Of a stretch of 64,000 nt of DNA, positions 19,755-30,839 are shown piece by piece. Under the pieces are notes generated by a model, which saw only the letters and a list, made by a program, of their open reading frames with translations, ran no database searches and had not been told where the DNA came from. The first letter of the stretch is position 1. Each line of letters opens with the position of its first letter. The stretch lies in assembly GCA_945907065.1 (NCBI GenBank), contig CAMDSC010000001.1, positions 33,190-97,189 of the forward strand, given 5' to 3'. The position numbers and the translations under genes were made by a program. The stretch comes from Chitinophaga pinensis. Lineage in GTDB: Bacteria > Bacteroidota > Bacteroidia > NS11-12g > UBA9320.

Positions 19755-20261
19755 TTACAATTTCTTTTTATAAACAGGAACGGTACTGCAAGGTTCCCCA
19801 TACATAATACTTGCGGCTATAGGAAGTAAAAGTCTAGAAATTTCTACGTAAGCATTTATTGGAACGGGTAAATTTCCACACCCTTTTATTACAATTTTCT
19901 GGTTACGGAAGAACTCAAAATCAATTTCTGATAACGCTTTTTGAAATAATGAATTTTCAAGATTAATTAAATCACCAAATGCATAATGGTTAGCTATACC
20001 TGAAAGTTTGGAAGCTAACAACATATAAGCCCAAGTCGGCACAATAGCATCAGCCGAGCATGTTATGGCAACATTTTTATTTCTGTATTGTACCCAATCA
20101 TTTGCTTTAATAAATTCTCTAAAATCTTTTTCTCTTAATATTAATCCCATAAATAAGCAATCTTTTATATCAAAAATTACTCGTTCATTTTTATCATAAT
20201 AATCCTCAAGATTGAAAGTTATTAAACCACTCTGAGCTACTTTATTTACAATGGTTTCCAT
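19755..20261 (-). CDS. DUF2480 family protein
   Basis: VNKVAQSGLITFNLEDYYD, FDIKDCLFMGLILREKDFREFIK, WVQYRNKNVAITCSADAIVPTWAYMLL. Confidence 0.88.
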   Translation of the reverse strand: METIVNKVAQSGLITFNLEDYYDKNERVIFDIKDCLFMGLILREKDFREFIKANDWVQYRNKNVAITCSADAIVPTWAYMLLASKLSGIANHYAFGDLINLENSLFQKALSEIDFEFFRNQKIVIKGCGNLPVPINAYVEISRLLLPIAASIMYGEPCSTVPVYKKKL

Positions 20262-20291
20262 TTTTAATTTATCTTTTTATATTGTTTATTC

Positions 20292-21752
20292 TCAATGAAC
20301 AACACTCACTTTCAAAGTGTTTGTTCTTTGTTTTTTGTGAATTGGCATACTGGCGCAATTTATTACTATATCATCTTTTTTTACATACCCTTTATCTTTT
20401 AAAAATTCCAAGGCATCGCTAATCGTTTTATCAGTACTTTCTTCGTTTTCATAATAAAAACCACGTACCCCCCAAACTAGATTTAAGGTTCTTAATACCG
20501 GGTGGTTGTGTGTGAAAATAAATATATCGCAATTAGGGCGATATGAACTTATTTTGATACCAGTGTAGCCTGAATGTGTCATTCCGATTATCGTTTTAGC
20601 ATTTAAATGTTCACTCATTCGCACAGCTGTAAAACATATTTCATCCGAAATAAACGTTGGACTTTCTTTGCTAGGTTTCATTCCTTTGTAATAGGGGTTG
20701 GCATTCAACTCAACTTCTCTTAATATTTTTTCTACTACTTGTATCGTTTTTAATGCATGTTTACCTACCGAGGTTTCAGCACTTAACATTACAGCATCAG
20801 CACCATCAAGTACCGCATTGGCCACGTCATTTACCTCAGCTCGGGTAGGGGTTGGATTTTCAATCATGCTCTCCATCATTTGTGTGGCTATAATAACTGG
20901 CTTGGCAGCTATTATACATTTCTCAACAATTTGTTTTTGAATAATTGGTACTTTTTGCATTGGCATTTCTACCCCTAAATCGCCACGAGCTACCATTATT
21001 CCATCCGACACGTTGAGTATTTCTTCGAAATTTTTTACAGCCTGTGGCTTTTCTATTTTAGCTATAATGCAGGTACGGGGATTGTGAGAATCAATAATTT
21101 TTCTTAGTTCGATAATATCTTTTGCTTCTCTTACGAAAGATAGCCCAATCCAGTCAATATCATTTTTTAAAGCAAAAAGAAGATCAATATGGTCTTTTTC
21201 AGTAAGACTGGGTACTGATAAATTTGAATTTGGTAGATTAAATCCTTTACGGGAAGTGAGTAATCCGCCAACTACAACCTGCGCCATAACCGAGGTTTTG
21301 TTTACTATTTCAGTAAATTTAAGTTCTATTTTCCCATCATCCAATAATACCCTTTCGCCAGGTTTTACATCCTGAGCAAGACTACTATAATTGATATAAA
21401 TTTTCTGTTTGTTACCAATACATTTTTCGGTGGTCAATACAACTTTTTCACCCCTTTTTAATTCTATAAAACCTCTTTCTATTTCTCCAATCCTAAGTTT
21501 GGGGCCTTGCAAATCGCCAAGTATGCAAATATTAGTTCCAAGTTCTTCATTTATTAGTTTTATTCTATCAATCACTTCCAAATGTGCGGCATGTTCACCA
21601 TGAGAAAAATTGATGCGACATACATCAACTCCAGCCTCTATTATTTTTTTAAGCATTTCATAGCTTGAGCTGGCGGGGCCAATGGTTGCTATTATTTTGG
21701 TTTTGTTATATCGAGGATAATTAGAGCCTTTTTGTGCGGGTAAAATTTTCAT
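20292..21752 (-). CDS. pyk: Pyruvate kinase
   Basis: TKIIATIGPASSS, CRINFSHG, ILGDLQGPKLRIG, IEKPQAVKNFEEIL, MVARGDLGVEMP, MLSAETSVGK. Confidence 0.97.
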   Translation of the reverse strand: MKILPAQKGSNYPRYNKTKIIATIGPASSSYEMLKKIIEAGVDVCRINFSHGEHAAHLEVIDRIKLINEELGTNICILGDLQGPKLRIGEIERGFIELKRGEKVVLTTEKCIGNKQKIYINYSSLAQDVKPGERVLLDDGKIELKFTEIVNKTSVMAQVVVGGLLTSRKGFNLPNSNLSVPSLTEKDHIDLLFALKNDIDWIGLSFVREAKDIIELRKIIDSHNPRTCIIAKIEKPQAVKNFEEILNVSDGIMVARGDLGVEMPMQKVPIIQKQIVEKCIIAAKPVIIATQMMESMIENPTPTRAEVNDVANAVLDGADAVMLSAETSVGKHALKTIQVVEKILREVELNANPYYKGMKPSKESPTFISDEICFTAVRMSEHLNAKTIIGMTHSGYTGIKISSYRPNCDIFIFTHNHPVLRTLNLVWGVRGFYYENEESTDKTISDALEFLKDKGYVKKDDIVINCASMPIHKKQRTNTLKVSVVH

Positions 21753-21862
21753 AGTATTGTTATCTATTAGAGCTTACAAAGGTATACTTAATACCAAATT
21801 ATAATTTATTAAAGAGTTACCTTTCAGTTATTTTTCAAACAATCTCGATGGTAACTTTGTTT

Positions 21863-22291
21863 TTAGATGTCCAATAATTTCTTTGTTTTATCTGATAATT
21901 TCTGAATTTCAATTTCAATTATGGCTTGAACTAATTTTTGTTTAAAAAGTAGTTCTTTAACAGATAAAATAGGTTCTGAATTTTCAGGACCGGGGATTAA
22001 AATATAATCCAAACCTTTAAATTCTTTGCTTAAAATCCCTTTGGTTCCCTTGTTTTTAATCAGTCGATATGAATTATTACTTTCGAAATCATTATTGGTA
22101 AAACTTATAAAATAGGTTTTATCGGTATTGGTTTCCAATTCTATTTCATTATCTCTTTCTAGATTAAAATAATCGGTTTTGTTGAGAAAATGAACAAATG
22201 AAAGATGCGACGATGATGAAACTATTCCTAAAATATAGTTTTCGTTAGTCTCATTGTCCCATTCCAGTATAAGTTTCTTTTTTTTACTCAT
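21863..22291 (-). CDS. IPExxxVDY family protein (likely start 22291, ORF extends to 22336)
   Basis: Small acidic protein with FKGLDYILIPGP, immediately upstream of pyk on the same strand, a common Bacteroidota arrangement. Confidence 0.75.
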   Translation of the reverse strand: MSKKKKLILEWDNETNENYILGIVSSSSHLSFVHFLNKTDYFNLERDNEIELETNTDKTYFISFTNNDFESNNSYRLIKNKGTKGILSKEFKGLDYILIPGPENSEPILSVKELLFKQKLVQAIIEIEIQKLSDKTKKLLDI

Positions 22292-22850
22292 TTTTATTAA
22301 CCTTTGCCATGGCTTTATCGCAACCTTCAAGTACAAATAATTCGATAGCTTTCTCGGCTTTTTTAATGCCTTGTTTTACCAACTCAATTTCATCTTCAGC
22401 CCATTTGCCTAGTACAAAATCTACCTGAAGTCCTTTTTCAAAATTATTCCCTATCCCAAATCTAAGCCTTGGATATTCATTAGAATTAAATACTTCATTA
22501 ATACTTTTAAGTCCGTTATGTCCGGCATCACTTCCCTTTCCTCGCAATCGCAATTTAGCAAGAGGCAAGGCTAAATCATCCGCAATTATTAAAATATTTA
22601 ACCGGTTAATATTGAATTTATTGGCCCAATATAATACAGCCTTGCCACTTAAATTCATATAAGTCGTAGGTTTTATGCAGTGCAATTGTTTGCCTTTTAG
22701 TTTTACCAAAGCATAATTAGCAAGTCTGTCTGAACTAAAAGATGTATCATGATTTAGGGTAAAACAATCCAATACATCAAAACCTATATTATGCCGGGTA
22801 TGTTCATAATCGATTCCTATATTACCTAATCCTACTATTAAAAATTTCAT
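22284..22850 (-). CDS. pth: Peptidyl-tRNA hydrolase
   Basis: MKFLIVGLGNIGIDYEHTRHNIGFDVLD, KPTTYMNLSGKAV, IADDLALPLAKLRLRGKGSDAGHNGLKSI. Confidence 0.97.
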   Translation of the reverse strand: MKFLIVGLGNIGIDYEHTRHNIGFDVLDCFTLNHDTSFSSDRLANYALVKLKGKQLHCIKPTTYMNLSGKAVLYWANKFNINRLNILIIADDLALPLAKLRLRGKGSDAGHNGLKSINEVFNSNEYPRLRFGIGNNFEKGLQVDFVLGKWAEDEIELVKQGIKKAEKAIELFVLEGCDKAMAKVNKNE

Positions 22851-22918
22851 TGTTTTTTTGTTATTTGTTATTGGGTTAATAAGAAATTAACCATTTATCA
22901 TTAACCATTAATAATTAT

Positions 22919-24109
22919 CTAAATTTTCCTAGTTGGTATCCATGCGGTTATTAAACCTATTAATATTGAAATAGCCAAAATCATTATAAAGTCCATAGCT
23001 TGCAATGCCATTGGATAAGCCTCAACTACACTATTTTCTATGCCAAGCAAGCCATATTTTATTTGCAACCAACACACAATTAATCCTATCATCAGTCCAA
23101 TAATTGAACCTATTAACGAAATGATTAGACCAGATGAAATAAAAACTTGTTTTATGGTTCGGTGAGTTGCCCCCATACTTTTAAGTATTGAAATATCTTT
23201 TTCTTTTTCAATAATTAACATTGTTAGTGCCCCAGCCATATTAAATGCAGCTATCAAAAGTATAAAACTGAGAATAGCAAATGTGGCCAATTTTTCACTT
23301 TTAAAAATTTTATAGATGCTTTCTTTTTGCTGATATTGGTCTTTAATGGAAAATTTGGGGCCTAAAATTCCTGCTATTTCTTTTTTAATGTTCGAAATTT
23401 TATAACCCGGCTGCACAGCTACTTCAATTGCTGAAAGCTCATTATTATACCCAAATAAACTGCGGGCAAAAGCTAATGAAACCAATAGATACCGGCTGTC
23501 TATTTCCTCCTGAACAAAAAATGTTCCTGTGGGTAATACTCTATCAATCGTTAAATTTTGTTCGGGATTAAGATTTTCAAATTCACCTTTTTTTGGAACA
23601 TAAATCGTTACAAATCCACCGGTATTATTTATACTCAAGCCAAGTTTTGACGCTAATTCATAGCCAAATACTCCTCCTGCAATATCTGAATTTCCTAATA
23701 GAAAACTACCTTCTACTAGGGTACAATCAATTTGGGTAACCTTGTTGTAGTTGGCCGAAACCCCTTTAATAATTGCTATTTCCTGCGATTCGCCATATTT
23801 TACCATCGCATTATCTTCCAATACTTTGGCAATGTTGTTTACTCCTTCTATTTTGTTTAGTTGTTCGTATTTTACGGAGTCAATTGTAAATGTTTTTCCT
23901 TTTAAAACTTCAATTTTTAGAGATGGGTCAAAGGCTGTAAATAGTCCGGTAATAGTAATCTCAAATCCGTTGAGTGCAGAAAGAACAATAATCATGGCGG
24001 CTGCACCTACTGCAAACGCTAGGGCTGTGATGGCAGAGATAATATTTATTGCATTGGTTTTCTTTTTGGAAAACACATAACGAATAGAAAATATCAGCGG
24101 CAGCTTCAT
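22919..24109 (-). CDS. FtsX-like permease (LolC/E-like ABC transporter permease)
   Basis: N-terminal RYVFSKKKTNAINIISAITALAFAVGAAAMIIVLSALNGFE, MacB-like periplasmic domain, EKEKDISILKSMGATHRTIKQVF. Confidence 0.9.
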   Translation of the reverse strand: MKLPLIFSIRYVFSKKKTNAINIISAITALAFAVGAAAMIIVLSALNGFEITITGLFTAFDPSLKIEVLKGKTFTIDSVKYEQLNKIEGVNNIAKVLEDNAMVKYGESQEIAIIKGVSANYNKVTQIDCTLVEGSFLLGNSDIAGGVFGYELASKLGLSINNTGGFVTIYVPKKGEFENLNPEQNLTIDRVLPTGTFFVQEEIDSRYLLVSLAFARSLFGYNNELSAIEVAVQPGYKISNIKKEIAGILGPKFSIKDQYQQKESIYKIFKSEKLATFAILSFILLIAAFNMAGALTMLIIEKEKDISILKSMGATHRTIKQVFISSGLIISLIGSIIGLMIGLIVCWLQIKYGLLGIENSVVEAYPMALQAMDFIMILAISILIGLITAWIPTRKI

Positions 24110-24147
24110 GGTGAAAAAGTTAACTTCTCAAAATTTAATGCCTAGAA

Positions 24148-24507
24148 TTAAGCTTTATCTTCTTCCCTTATTTTATCAAGCAATCGTTCAATGTGTTCAG
24201 CATTATCCAAAGTAGTATCCAAATAAAAATGAAGATTAGGGATTTTTCTTACCTGATTTCGTATTTTATCGCTCAGGGCTTTTCGTATTAGGGGATTATG
24301 AAATTCAATAAGCTCCAGTAATTCTTGCTTTTTAGGGTAATTCATAACCCCAATATAAACCTTTGCAATTCCTAAATCTGCTGATAATCTAACCTCCATT
24401 ATGGTTATAAATGCCTTTTCAAAAAGCTTTGATGAAAGGGAATTAAATATTTCACTTAAGTCACGCTGTATTTGCCTTGCCAGTTTATCGGTCCGTTTTC
24501 CACTCAT
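24148..24507 (-). CDS. rbfA: Ribosome-binding factor A (likely start 24507)
   Basis: RTDKLARQIQRDLSEIF, MEVRLSADLGIAKVYIGV, IRNQVRKIPNLHFYLDTTLDNAEHIERLL. Confidence 0.93.
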   Translation of the reverse strand: MSGKRTDKLARQIQRDLSEIFNSLSSKLFEKAFITIMEVRLSADLGIAKVYIGVMNYPKKQELLELIEFHNPLIRKALSDKIRNQVRKIPNLHFYLDTTLDNAEHIERLLDKIREEDKA

Positions 24508-24687
24508 TGCACAAACGTACAACAAAAAATTTATTTAGTCATTTAAAGGCTTACTGTGTGTTTATATTCAGTCTAAAAAAGGCCTGTTGATTTTTTCTAA
24601 AATTTATTCTTTAAATTGCATGAAAATTTAAGACCTAAGCAACTAATTATTTACTCAGGTAGTCTTAATAATAGTAAGGAACTAGGA

Positions 24688-27600
24688 ATGAAAAATTTAA
24701 TATTTAAATTGTCGCTTATTGCTTGTCTTTTTGGAAGTAATCTAGCCAAAGCTGACCATATTATGGGTTCGGATATTACCTATCGATGCTCTAAAACAAA
24801 TGATAGTATCTTTACTATTATAATAAATTTTTATCGCGATTGCCGCGGGTGTTATGTATTGGGGCAAAGTCCTAAATGCGGAACCAGTGAAGATTGTAAT
24901 TCTTCAGGTACAGTACCTACTGCACTTGCACTTACATGTTCATCTAATTCTGCTAATTTGGGAACAGTAACAATGACGAGAGTGGCAATTGCTGATATTA
25001 CCAAAACCTGTAAAAAAGAAATAAGTAAATGCCAGCAACCTTGTAATGGAAGTTACCCTTATGGTATTGAAAAACATACTTTTGAAGGAACCATAGATTT
25101 GCGAACTGCCATGAAAAATGGATGTTGCATATTTAGAGTTTCTACCGGTAATATTTGTTGCCGAAGTGTATTTATTACTACAGGTCCTTCAGGAGGATTT
25201 TATACCTATCTGGAAATAGATGCCTGCAAAAAACCATGTAATACTTCACCTCAATTAACCAATGATCCAGTTTCAATTCTTTGTTGCAATCAACCCTATT
25301 TTTTTAATAATGGTGCAGTAGATACTGTAAATTTTGATTCATTATCTTATTCATTGGTTACAGCTTGGTCTGGTTCAGGAAGTAAATCAAATTATAGTGG
25401 AGGGTTTTCAGGAGGTTTTCCGATGACTCCTTATTTTCCTACTGGTTGGACAGATAAAACTAAATCCAATCCTAATGCCGACCCTCCAATAGGATTGTTT
25501 ATGGATCCTGAAACCGGTGATTTAATTTTTACCCCAACCGAGTGTGGTCAAGAAGCTGTAGTTGTAATGCAAATAGATGAATGGCGGAAAAATAGCAAAG
25601 GGGTATATGAACATATAGGTCTTACGCGGCGTGATATGCACTTTATTGTTCAAACGTGTCCGTCCAATAATCCTCCTAAAATAACAAATAAAGTATTTAA
25701 ATACAGTGTATGTGCCGGCACCCAATTGTGCTTTGATATTACTACTGAAGATAAACCTTTTGTGCCTCCGCCACCGGCCAAAACTCCAGCACCTGATACG
25801 GTTAACCTTACATGGAACCGTGGTATTCCCGGGGCTACTTTTACCATTAAAAATAATAAAGCCAGAGAAAAGGTAGCCACATTTTGCTGGACTCCTAAAA
25901 AGAATCAGGCCAGCGATTTGCCTTACACCTTTACTGCTACAGCCATTGATGATGCTTGCCCAAAAAATGCTTTAACCACACGTTCGTTTTCCATAGTTGT
26001 TAAACCAATCGCTGAAACCGTTAGAAATATTGACACTTTAATCTGTGGAAAGTATATTTTTGAGAGTAAACCTTACCCTAATTTCAAATATCCGGCTACT
26101 TATTTATGGGACGTGTCCGATTCTAATAATCAATCATTAAACAAAAAATATTATTCGTTTAAAAGTAATAATGCTCTAGCTTCAAATAAACAGAAAGATA
26201 CAATTACCTTTAGAAAAGGCGGAAAGTATATTATTCATCATCGAATAAATAATGTAGTTAACTGCCCTACCGATTATTTTGATACTTTGATTGTTCCGCC
26301 ATTATTAGAAGTTGATTTGGCTCTTGGCCCCGATACATTTGTTTGTGCAGGAACAACTTTAAGACTGGCAGCTAGGGTTGCTCATGGGGTTCCTAATTTT
26401 AAATACAAATGGTTTACGCCAGTTAATTTTGATACGAAAGATTCATTTGACTTTATTGATGTAACCATGAGTACTCATGATTCCACGTTTAGAGTAGAAA
26501 TATCTGATAAAAATAAATGTACTGCTTTTGATACCATAAGCGTGTTTTTAAAAGCAAATCCTAAAGTGGATATGGGTAACGATATCAGAATTTGTTGGTA
26601 TGATAGTATTACCCTTACTCCAAATGCAAAATATGCGTATTGGATAGATTCGAATTTAGGAGATACTTTGCAACAAGGAGATACTTTAATGTGGAAATGG
26701 AAGTATGAAGGTGTTGATTTTGGTACAGATACATTTGCAAGAATTGCCAAAAGAGGAATGTATACTACAAGTGTGACAGATACTCTTGGCTGCACTTGGA
26801 CGGATACTTTAAATCTGTTTGTCAATGATACTTTATATCCTATTGCAGGCCCCGACCAAACTAAATGTTTTAATGATACATTATTGCTTAATGCTTCGGG
26901 GTTAGATACAATAGGGAATGGTAAAATAGGAACTTATTTGTGGTTTCAAGGTTTGCCCAAAACACCCCCATCATTTAGCTCTGCAGAAAAATTAAAATTT
27001 AGAATTAAAACTAGTAATCCCTATTTGTTAGAACTGCAGGTACAAGAAGATACAGTGAAATGCTACGGTTATGATACTGTAAATATTACTGTAAATGCAT
27101 TGCCAATACTTACATTAATTTCACCACAAAAGTATTGTTGTGATAATGGAAATATTTCATTAGGAAGCAGCACTTATGCTACTCCTACTGGAGGAATCTG
27201 GACCTGCAGACAAGATGCATCCGCAATAACCGGAGGTGTATTTGATACTAGAAAGGTTTGTAGCCCAACTCAAGCAGGTGTATTTACATTGATTTATACT
27301 TACACGGATCCTGTAACCTCTTGTATAAATGTAGACAGTACAGTATTTACAATTAATCCACTACCTTCACTTCAATTGGATGGTGGAACTATTTGTCAAA
27401 ATGCTGAAGAAGTTCCGATAAAACCATTTATAAAAGCACCTAACAATTTAAATGCGATGGTAGATGTTCAGTTCCGTTTGCTTCAAGGGATATCAAAGAC
27501 AGGCGGAGGGGTAGTTTCATTAAATGATATTGTTTATGATAAAGATCCTGGATTAGCATATGATTTTAGATTAATTGTTAGTAAAAGTATTATTGATCTT

Positions 27601-29355
27601 AAAGGAAAGAATAAAGATTCAATAAAATTGGAGATTACAATAATGAACGGAGATGGTTGCTCCAATAAAGATACAGCTTGGTTTTATATAATTGGCGTGC
27701 CAGCAATTACTTTTAATGCATTCCCTGATTTATGTATCGATGAAGGTATTGTAAATTTATCAACCATTAGCAATACTCAGCCTTTAACTGGTAAATGGAG
27801 TGTTATTGACAGTTCGGGGACTAAAGCCAAAGCCTTTTTACAGATTGGTTTGGATAATAATAATGGTGATACTTTAAATACAAATAAGCTTAGTACGCAA
27901 AATGGACCAGGTTTGTATAAGCTTCGCTATATAGATGTATCGACGGGCTGTTATATTAAACGTGACACCGTAATTCGAATTAATCCGCTACCGAAAGTAA
28001 ATATTAGTATTAATCCAACAGGTGATAAAGGTAAGTTTTGCGAAATAGACCCTGATGTAACACTTATTGCTAATCCATCGGGTGGTATTTGGACAAGTTC
28101 AGTGGCTGGAGTAATTAGTGGAGGAGTATTTAAGCCAAGTAAAGTACCTCCTGCCGAACGTGATAAAAATATTATTCTTACATACACTTATATTCATCCT
28201 ACCACAAAATGTGATACTTCGAAATCACTCCAAGTCTATGTTCAAAGTGCCCCAACTATAGATATTATAACACCTGATATTGAGCAATGTAGAACTAATA
28301 ATATGCAATTTACATTGACTGCTGATTATAAATTTACAAGTAAAATAAGTTGGGTGCATAGTGCAGGAATTGATAGAGGCTATTTTGATAATAATTTACA
28401 ATTAACCAATGTCAATCCTACAGTTTATCATTTGAACGCCCGAAGTGATAGTTCTACAAATTTATTAATTACTGCGTTTACTGAAGCCGAAGGAGTTTGT
28501 CCGTTTGCTCAAGATTTTATGACAATTACAATTAATCCAAAACCACATGGAAGTATATCTGTGGATGCTCCTGATGGATGCGTACCTCATACAGCCAACT
28601 TTACTTTAAATATTAATAATGGTGTAGATCCATCAAAAGCCAACATTACCTGGAAATTTGGTGATGGCGATTCTTCAAAAATTCAAAATCCGACTCATAC
28701 ATATACCAAAGCTGCAACCAATTCGGTGACACTAAAAATCGTAAGTGATAAAGGATGTGATACTACTTTAGGGCCAATGGTAGTGGATGTATATCCAATA
28801 CCTGTAGCAGATTTTGTTCCAAATCCTAATAATAGTACAACGGCAGCTTTACCTCGATTTAGATTTACAGATAAAAGCAGCATTACCCTTAATAATAAAA
28901 TAACCAATCATATATGGGATTTTGGCGACCTTAATATAGATACAGATACATCCACTCAGACAAATCCGGAGTACTATTACACAAGTGATACTGGAACGTA
29001 TTATGTAACTTTAATTGTTGAATCGGAACACGGATGTAAAGACACAGTGGTTAAGCCTGTTATAATTGGACCAGATATTTTAGTATATATTCCTACTGTT
29101 TTTTCACCAGACGGAGCCGGTCCATTAAAAAATGATAAATTTTGGGTTGAAGTTAGTGGTTATGATACCTATCAGATTTTAATATTTAACCGATGGGGAG
29201 AAAAGCTTTATGAATCTCATAAACTTGAGGAGCCTTGGGATGGAAAGTATAAAGGAGAATTAGTTCAAATGGATGCTTATGTGTATGAGGTGAGAGTAAC
29301 TAGTTTTAGTAAAAAATTATACAAATATTCAGGAACTGTTGTTTTGATTAGATAA
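24688..29355 (+). CDS. Large secreted multidomain protein with Cys-rich N-terminus, PKD-like domains and T9SS type B (gliding motility-associated) C-terminal domain
   Basis: Signal peptide MKNLIFKLSLIACLFGSNLAKA; ADHIMGSDITYRC; late PKD motifs (NITWKFGDGDSS); C-term VYIPTVFSPDGAGPLKNDKFWVEV...ILIFNRWGEKLYES...WDGKYKGELVQMDAYVYEV. Confidence 0.92.
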   Translation: MKNLIFKLSLIACLFGSNLAKADHIMGSDITYRCSKTNDSIFTIIINFYRDCRGCYVLGQSPKCGTSEDCNSSGTVPTALALTCSSNSANLGTVTMTRVAIADITKTCKKEISKCQQPCNGSYPYGIEKHTFEGTIDLRTAMKNGCCIFRVSTGNICCRSVFITTGPSGGFYTYLEIDACKKPCNTSPQLTNDPVSILCCNQPYFFNNGAVDTVNFDSLSYSLVTAWSGSGSKSNYSGGFSGGFPMTPYFPTGWTDKTKSNPNADPPIGLFMDPETGDLIFTPTECGQEAVVVMQIDEWRKNSKGVYEHIGLTRRDMHFIVQTCPSNNPPKITNKVFKYSVCAGTQLCFDITTEDKPFVPPPPAKTPAPDTVNLTWNRGIPGATFTIKNNKAREKVATFCWTPKKNQASDLPYTFTATAIDDACPKNALTTRSFSIVVKPIAETVRNIDTLICGKYIFESKPYPNFKYPATYLWDVSDSNNQSLNKKYYSFKSNNALASNKQKDTITFRKGGKYIIHHRINNVVNCPTDYFDTLIVPPLLEVDLALGPDTFVCAGTTLRLAARVAHGVPNFKYKWFTPVNFDTKDSFDFIDVTMSTHDSTFRVEISDKNKCTAFDTISVFLKANPKVDMGNDIRICWYDSITLTPNAKYAYWIDSNLGDTLQQGDTLMWKWKYEGVDFGTDTFARIAKRGMYTTSVTDTLGCTWTDTLNLFVNDTLYPIAGPDQTKCFNDTLLLNASGLDTIGNGKIGTYLWFQGLPKTPPSFSSAEKLKFRIKTSNPYLLELQVQEDTVKCYGYDTVNITVNALPILTLISPQKYCCDNGNISLGSSTYATPTGGIWTCRQDASAITGGVFDTRKVCSPTQAGVFTLIYTYTDPVTSCINVDSTVFTINPLPSLQLDGGTICQNAEEVPIKPFIKAPNNLNAMVDVQFRLLQGISKTGGGVVSLNDIVYDKDPGLAYDFRLIVSKSIIDLKGKNKDSIKLEITIMNGDGCSNKDTAWFYIIGVPAITFNAFPDLCIDEGIVNLSTISNTQPLTGKWSVIDSSGTKAKAFLQIGLDNNNGDTLNTNKLSTQNGPGLYKLRYIDVSTGCYIKRDTVIRINPLPKVNISINPTGDKGKFCEIDPDVTLIANPSGGIWTSSVAGVISGGVFKPSKVPPAERDKNIILTYTYIHPTTKCDTSKSLQVYVQSAPTIDIITPDIEQCRTNNMQFTLTADYKFTSKISWVHSAGIDRGYFDNNLQLTNVNPTVYHLNARSDSSTNLLITAFTEAEGVCPFAQDFMTITINPKPHGSISVDAPDGCVPHTANFTLNINNGVDPSKANITWKFGDGDSSKIQNPTHTYTKAATNSVTLKIVSDKGCDTTLGPMVVDVYPIPVADFVPNPNNSTTAALPRFRFTDKSSITLNNKITNHIWDFGDLNIDTDTSTQTNPEYYYTSDTGTYYVTLIVESEHGCKDTVVKPVIIGPDILVYIPTVFSPDGAGPLKNDKFWVEVSGYDTYQILIFNRWGEKLYESHKLEEPWDGKYKGELVQMDAYVYEVRVTSFSKKLYKYSGTVVLIR

Positions 29356-29386
29356 TTTTTAGTTTTCAGAAAAATTTTATAATATT

Positions 29387-30007
29387 TTGAATAATATTCT
29401 ACTCCCTTTTTTCTCAGGTATTGGAATGGGAGTAATTCTTGGTTTTGGATTTGGTACTGTCTTTTTTGCTTTAATACAAAATAGCATCAAGCATGGATTT
29501 AGAAAGGGATTAGATATTGCAACAGGTGTAGTTCTTAGTGATATACTTATTATTTCACTCATATTATTTGGCTCACAATATCTTGATGAGATAGATAGAT
29601 ATAAAGATGTGATAAAATACTCTGGTGGAATTCTTTTGATAGGATTAGGAATATATCAATTTGTTCCTCAAAAACCGAGGATGGATAAAAATGGTGAGGT
29701 AATTGGAAAAGCTAGTTATTTGTATATTACCAAAGGTTTCTTTCTCAATTTTATGAATCCCATAAATTTTGTAGCTTGGCTAACCATTCAGATTCAATTA
29801 AAAGGTGTATATATGTACAATGCTATACAGTCTATATACTTTTTTACAGGTTCAATTATTGCAATATTTACTATTGAAGTTATTTTAAGCAAAATGGCTC
29901 ATCATATTGGAAAAAAATTGAGTGAGAGAGTAATTAAGGTGGTGAACTATACCGCAGGGTATATTTTTATTATAATTGGAATTGTATTGATTTTTAAGAA
30001 AATTTAG
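29387..30007 (+). CDS. LysE family transporter (TTG start as called)
   Basis: Six hydrophobic segments; [46 protein letters not shown]. Confidence 0.85.
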   Translation: MNNILLPFFSGIGMGVILGFGFGTVFFALIQNSIKHGFRKGLDIATGVVLSDILIISLILFGSQYLDEIDRYKDVIKYSGGILLIGLGIYQFVPQKPRMDKNGEVIGKASYLYITKGFFLNFMNPINFVAWLTIQIQLKGVYMYNAIQSIYFFTGSIIAIFTIEVILSKMAHHIGKKLSERVIKVVNYTAGYIFIIIGIVLIFKKI

Positions 30008-30717
30008 CCTGCCGTTACTAATGTACCGATGGCTTTTCCATTAATCAGTTCTAAAAGATTGCCATTTTTGTTCATATCAAAAACAATAATTGGTAAATTG
30101 TTTTCCTTACAAAGCGTAATAGCTGTTAGGTCCATAACATTCAAGCCTCTCTTATAAACTTCTGAGAAAGTAATGGTATCAAATTTCACAGCAGAAGAAT
30201 CTTTTTCAGGGTCGGATGTATATATTCCATCCACTCGTGTACCCTTTAAAATAACATCAGCTTCTATTTCTACCGCTCTTAATGACGCTGCAGTATCAGT
30301 AGTGAAGTAAGGATTGCCGGTGCCTGCTCCGAAAATAACGACGCGGCCCTTTTCCAAATGTCGTATAGCTCTTCTTCGTATAAATGGTTCACAGATTTGT
30401 TCCATTTTTATAGCGGAGAGAAGCCTTGTTTTTAGTCCGTATTTTTCTAAAGTTCCTTGCAAAGCCATTGCGTTAATAACAGTAGCAAGCATTCCCATAT
30501 AATCACCTTGGGCTCTATCAACCAAACCGCCTTGAACGCCTTGAACACCTCTAAAAATATTACCACCACCAATTACAATAGCTACTTGAACACCTGTATC
30601 GATGGCGTTTTTAATCTCAAGGGCATACTGCTCCAATATGTTGGAATCAATACCAAATTCTTTGGTTCCCATTAAAGATTCGCCACTTAGTTTTAATAAA
30701 ATCCTTTGGTATTTCAT
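30004..30717 (-). CDS. pyrH: UMP kinase (likely start 30717)
   Basis: [87 protein letters not shown]. Confidence 0.97.
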   Translation of the reverse strand: MKYQRILLKLSGESLMGTKEFGIDSNILEQYALEIKNAIDTGVQVAIVIGGGNIFRGVQGVQGGLVDRAQGDYMGMLATVINAMALQGTLEKYGLKTRLLSAIKMEQICEPFIRRRAIRHLEKGRVVIFGAGTGNPYFTTDTAASLRAVEIEADVILKGTRVDGIYTSDPEKDSSAVKFDTITFSEVYKRGLNVMDLTAITLCKENNLPIIVFDMNKNGNLLELINGKAIGTLVTAG

Positions 30718-30800
30718 CTGTTTGTTATTTGTGGTTATTATACTATCAATCTGCAAATTTCAAGATTGACATTTGTTATTGCAAATGTAAAGGCATTTCA

Positions 30801-30833
30801 AAAAAAAAGAGAAACTTAATGTTTCTCTTTTTT
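30801..30833 (-). terminator. Rho-independent terminator after tsf
   Basis: AAAAAGAGAAAC-TTAAT-GTTTCTCTTTTT, flanked by A/T runs. Confidence 0.85.
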
Positions 30834-30839
30834 AATTTT

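Noticed and set aside
24505-24519. Possible leaderless rbfA transcript (minus-strand TACGTTTG 4 nt before ATG)
   Set aside because: No matching -33 element at the right spacing; may be chance in AT-rich DNA.
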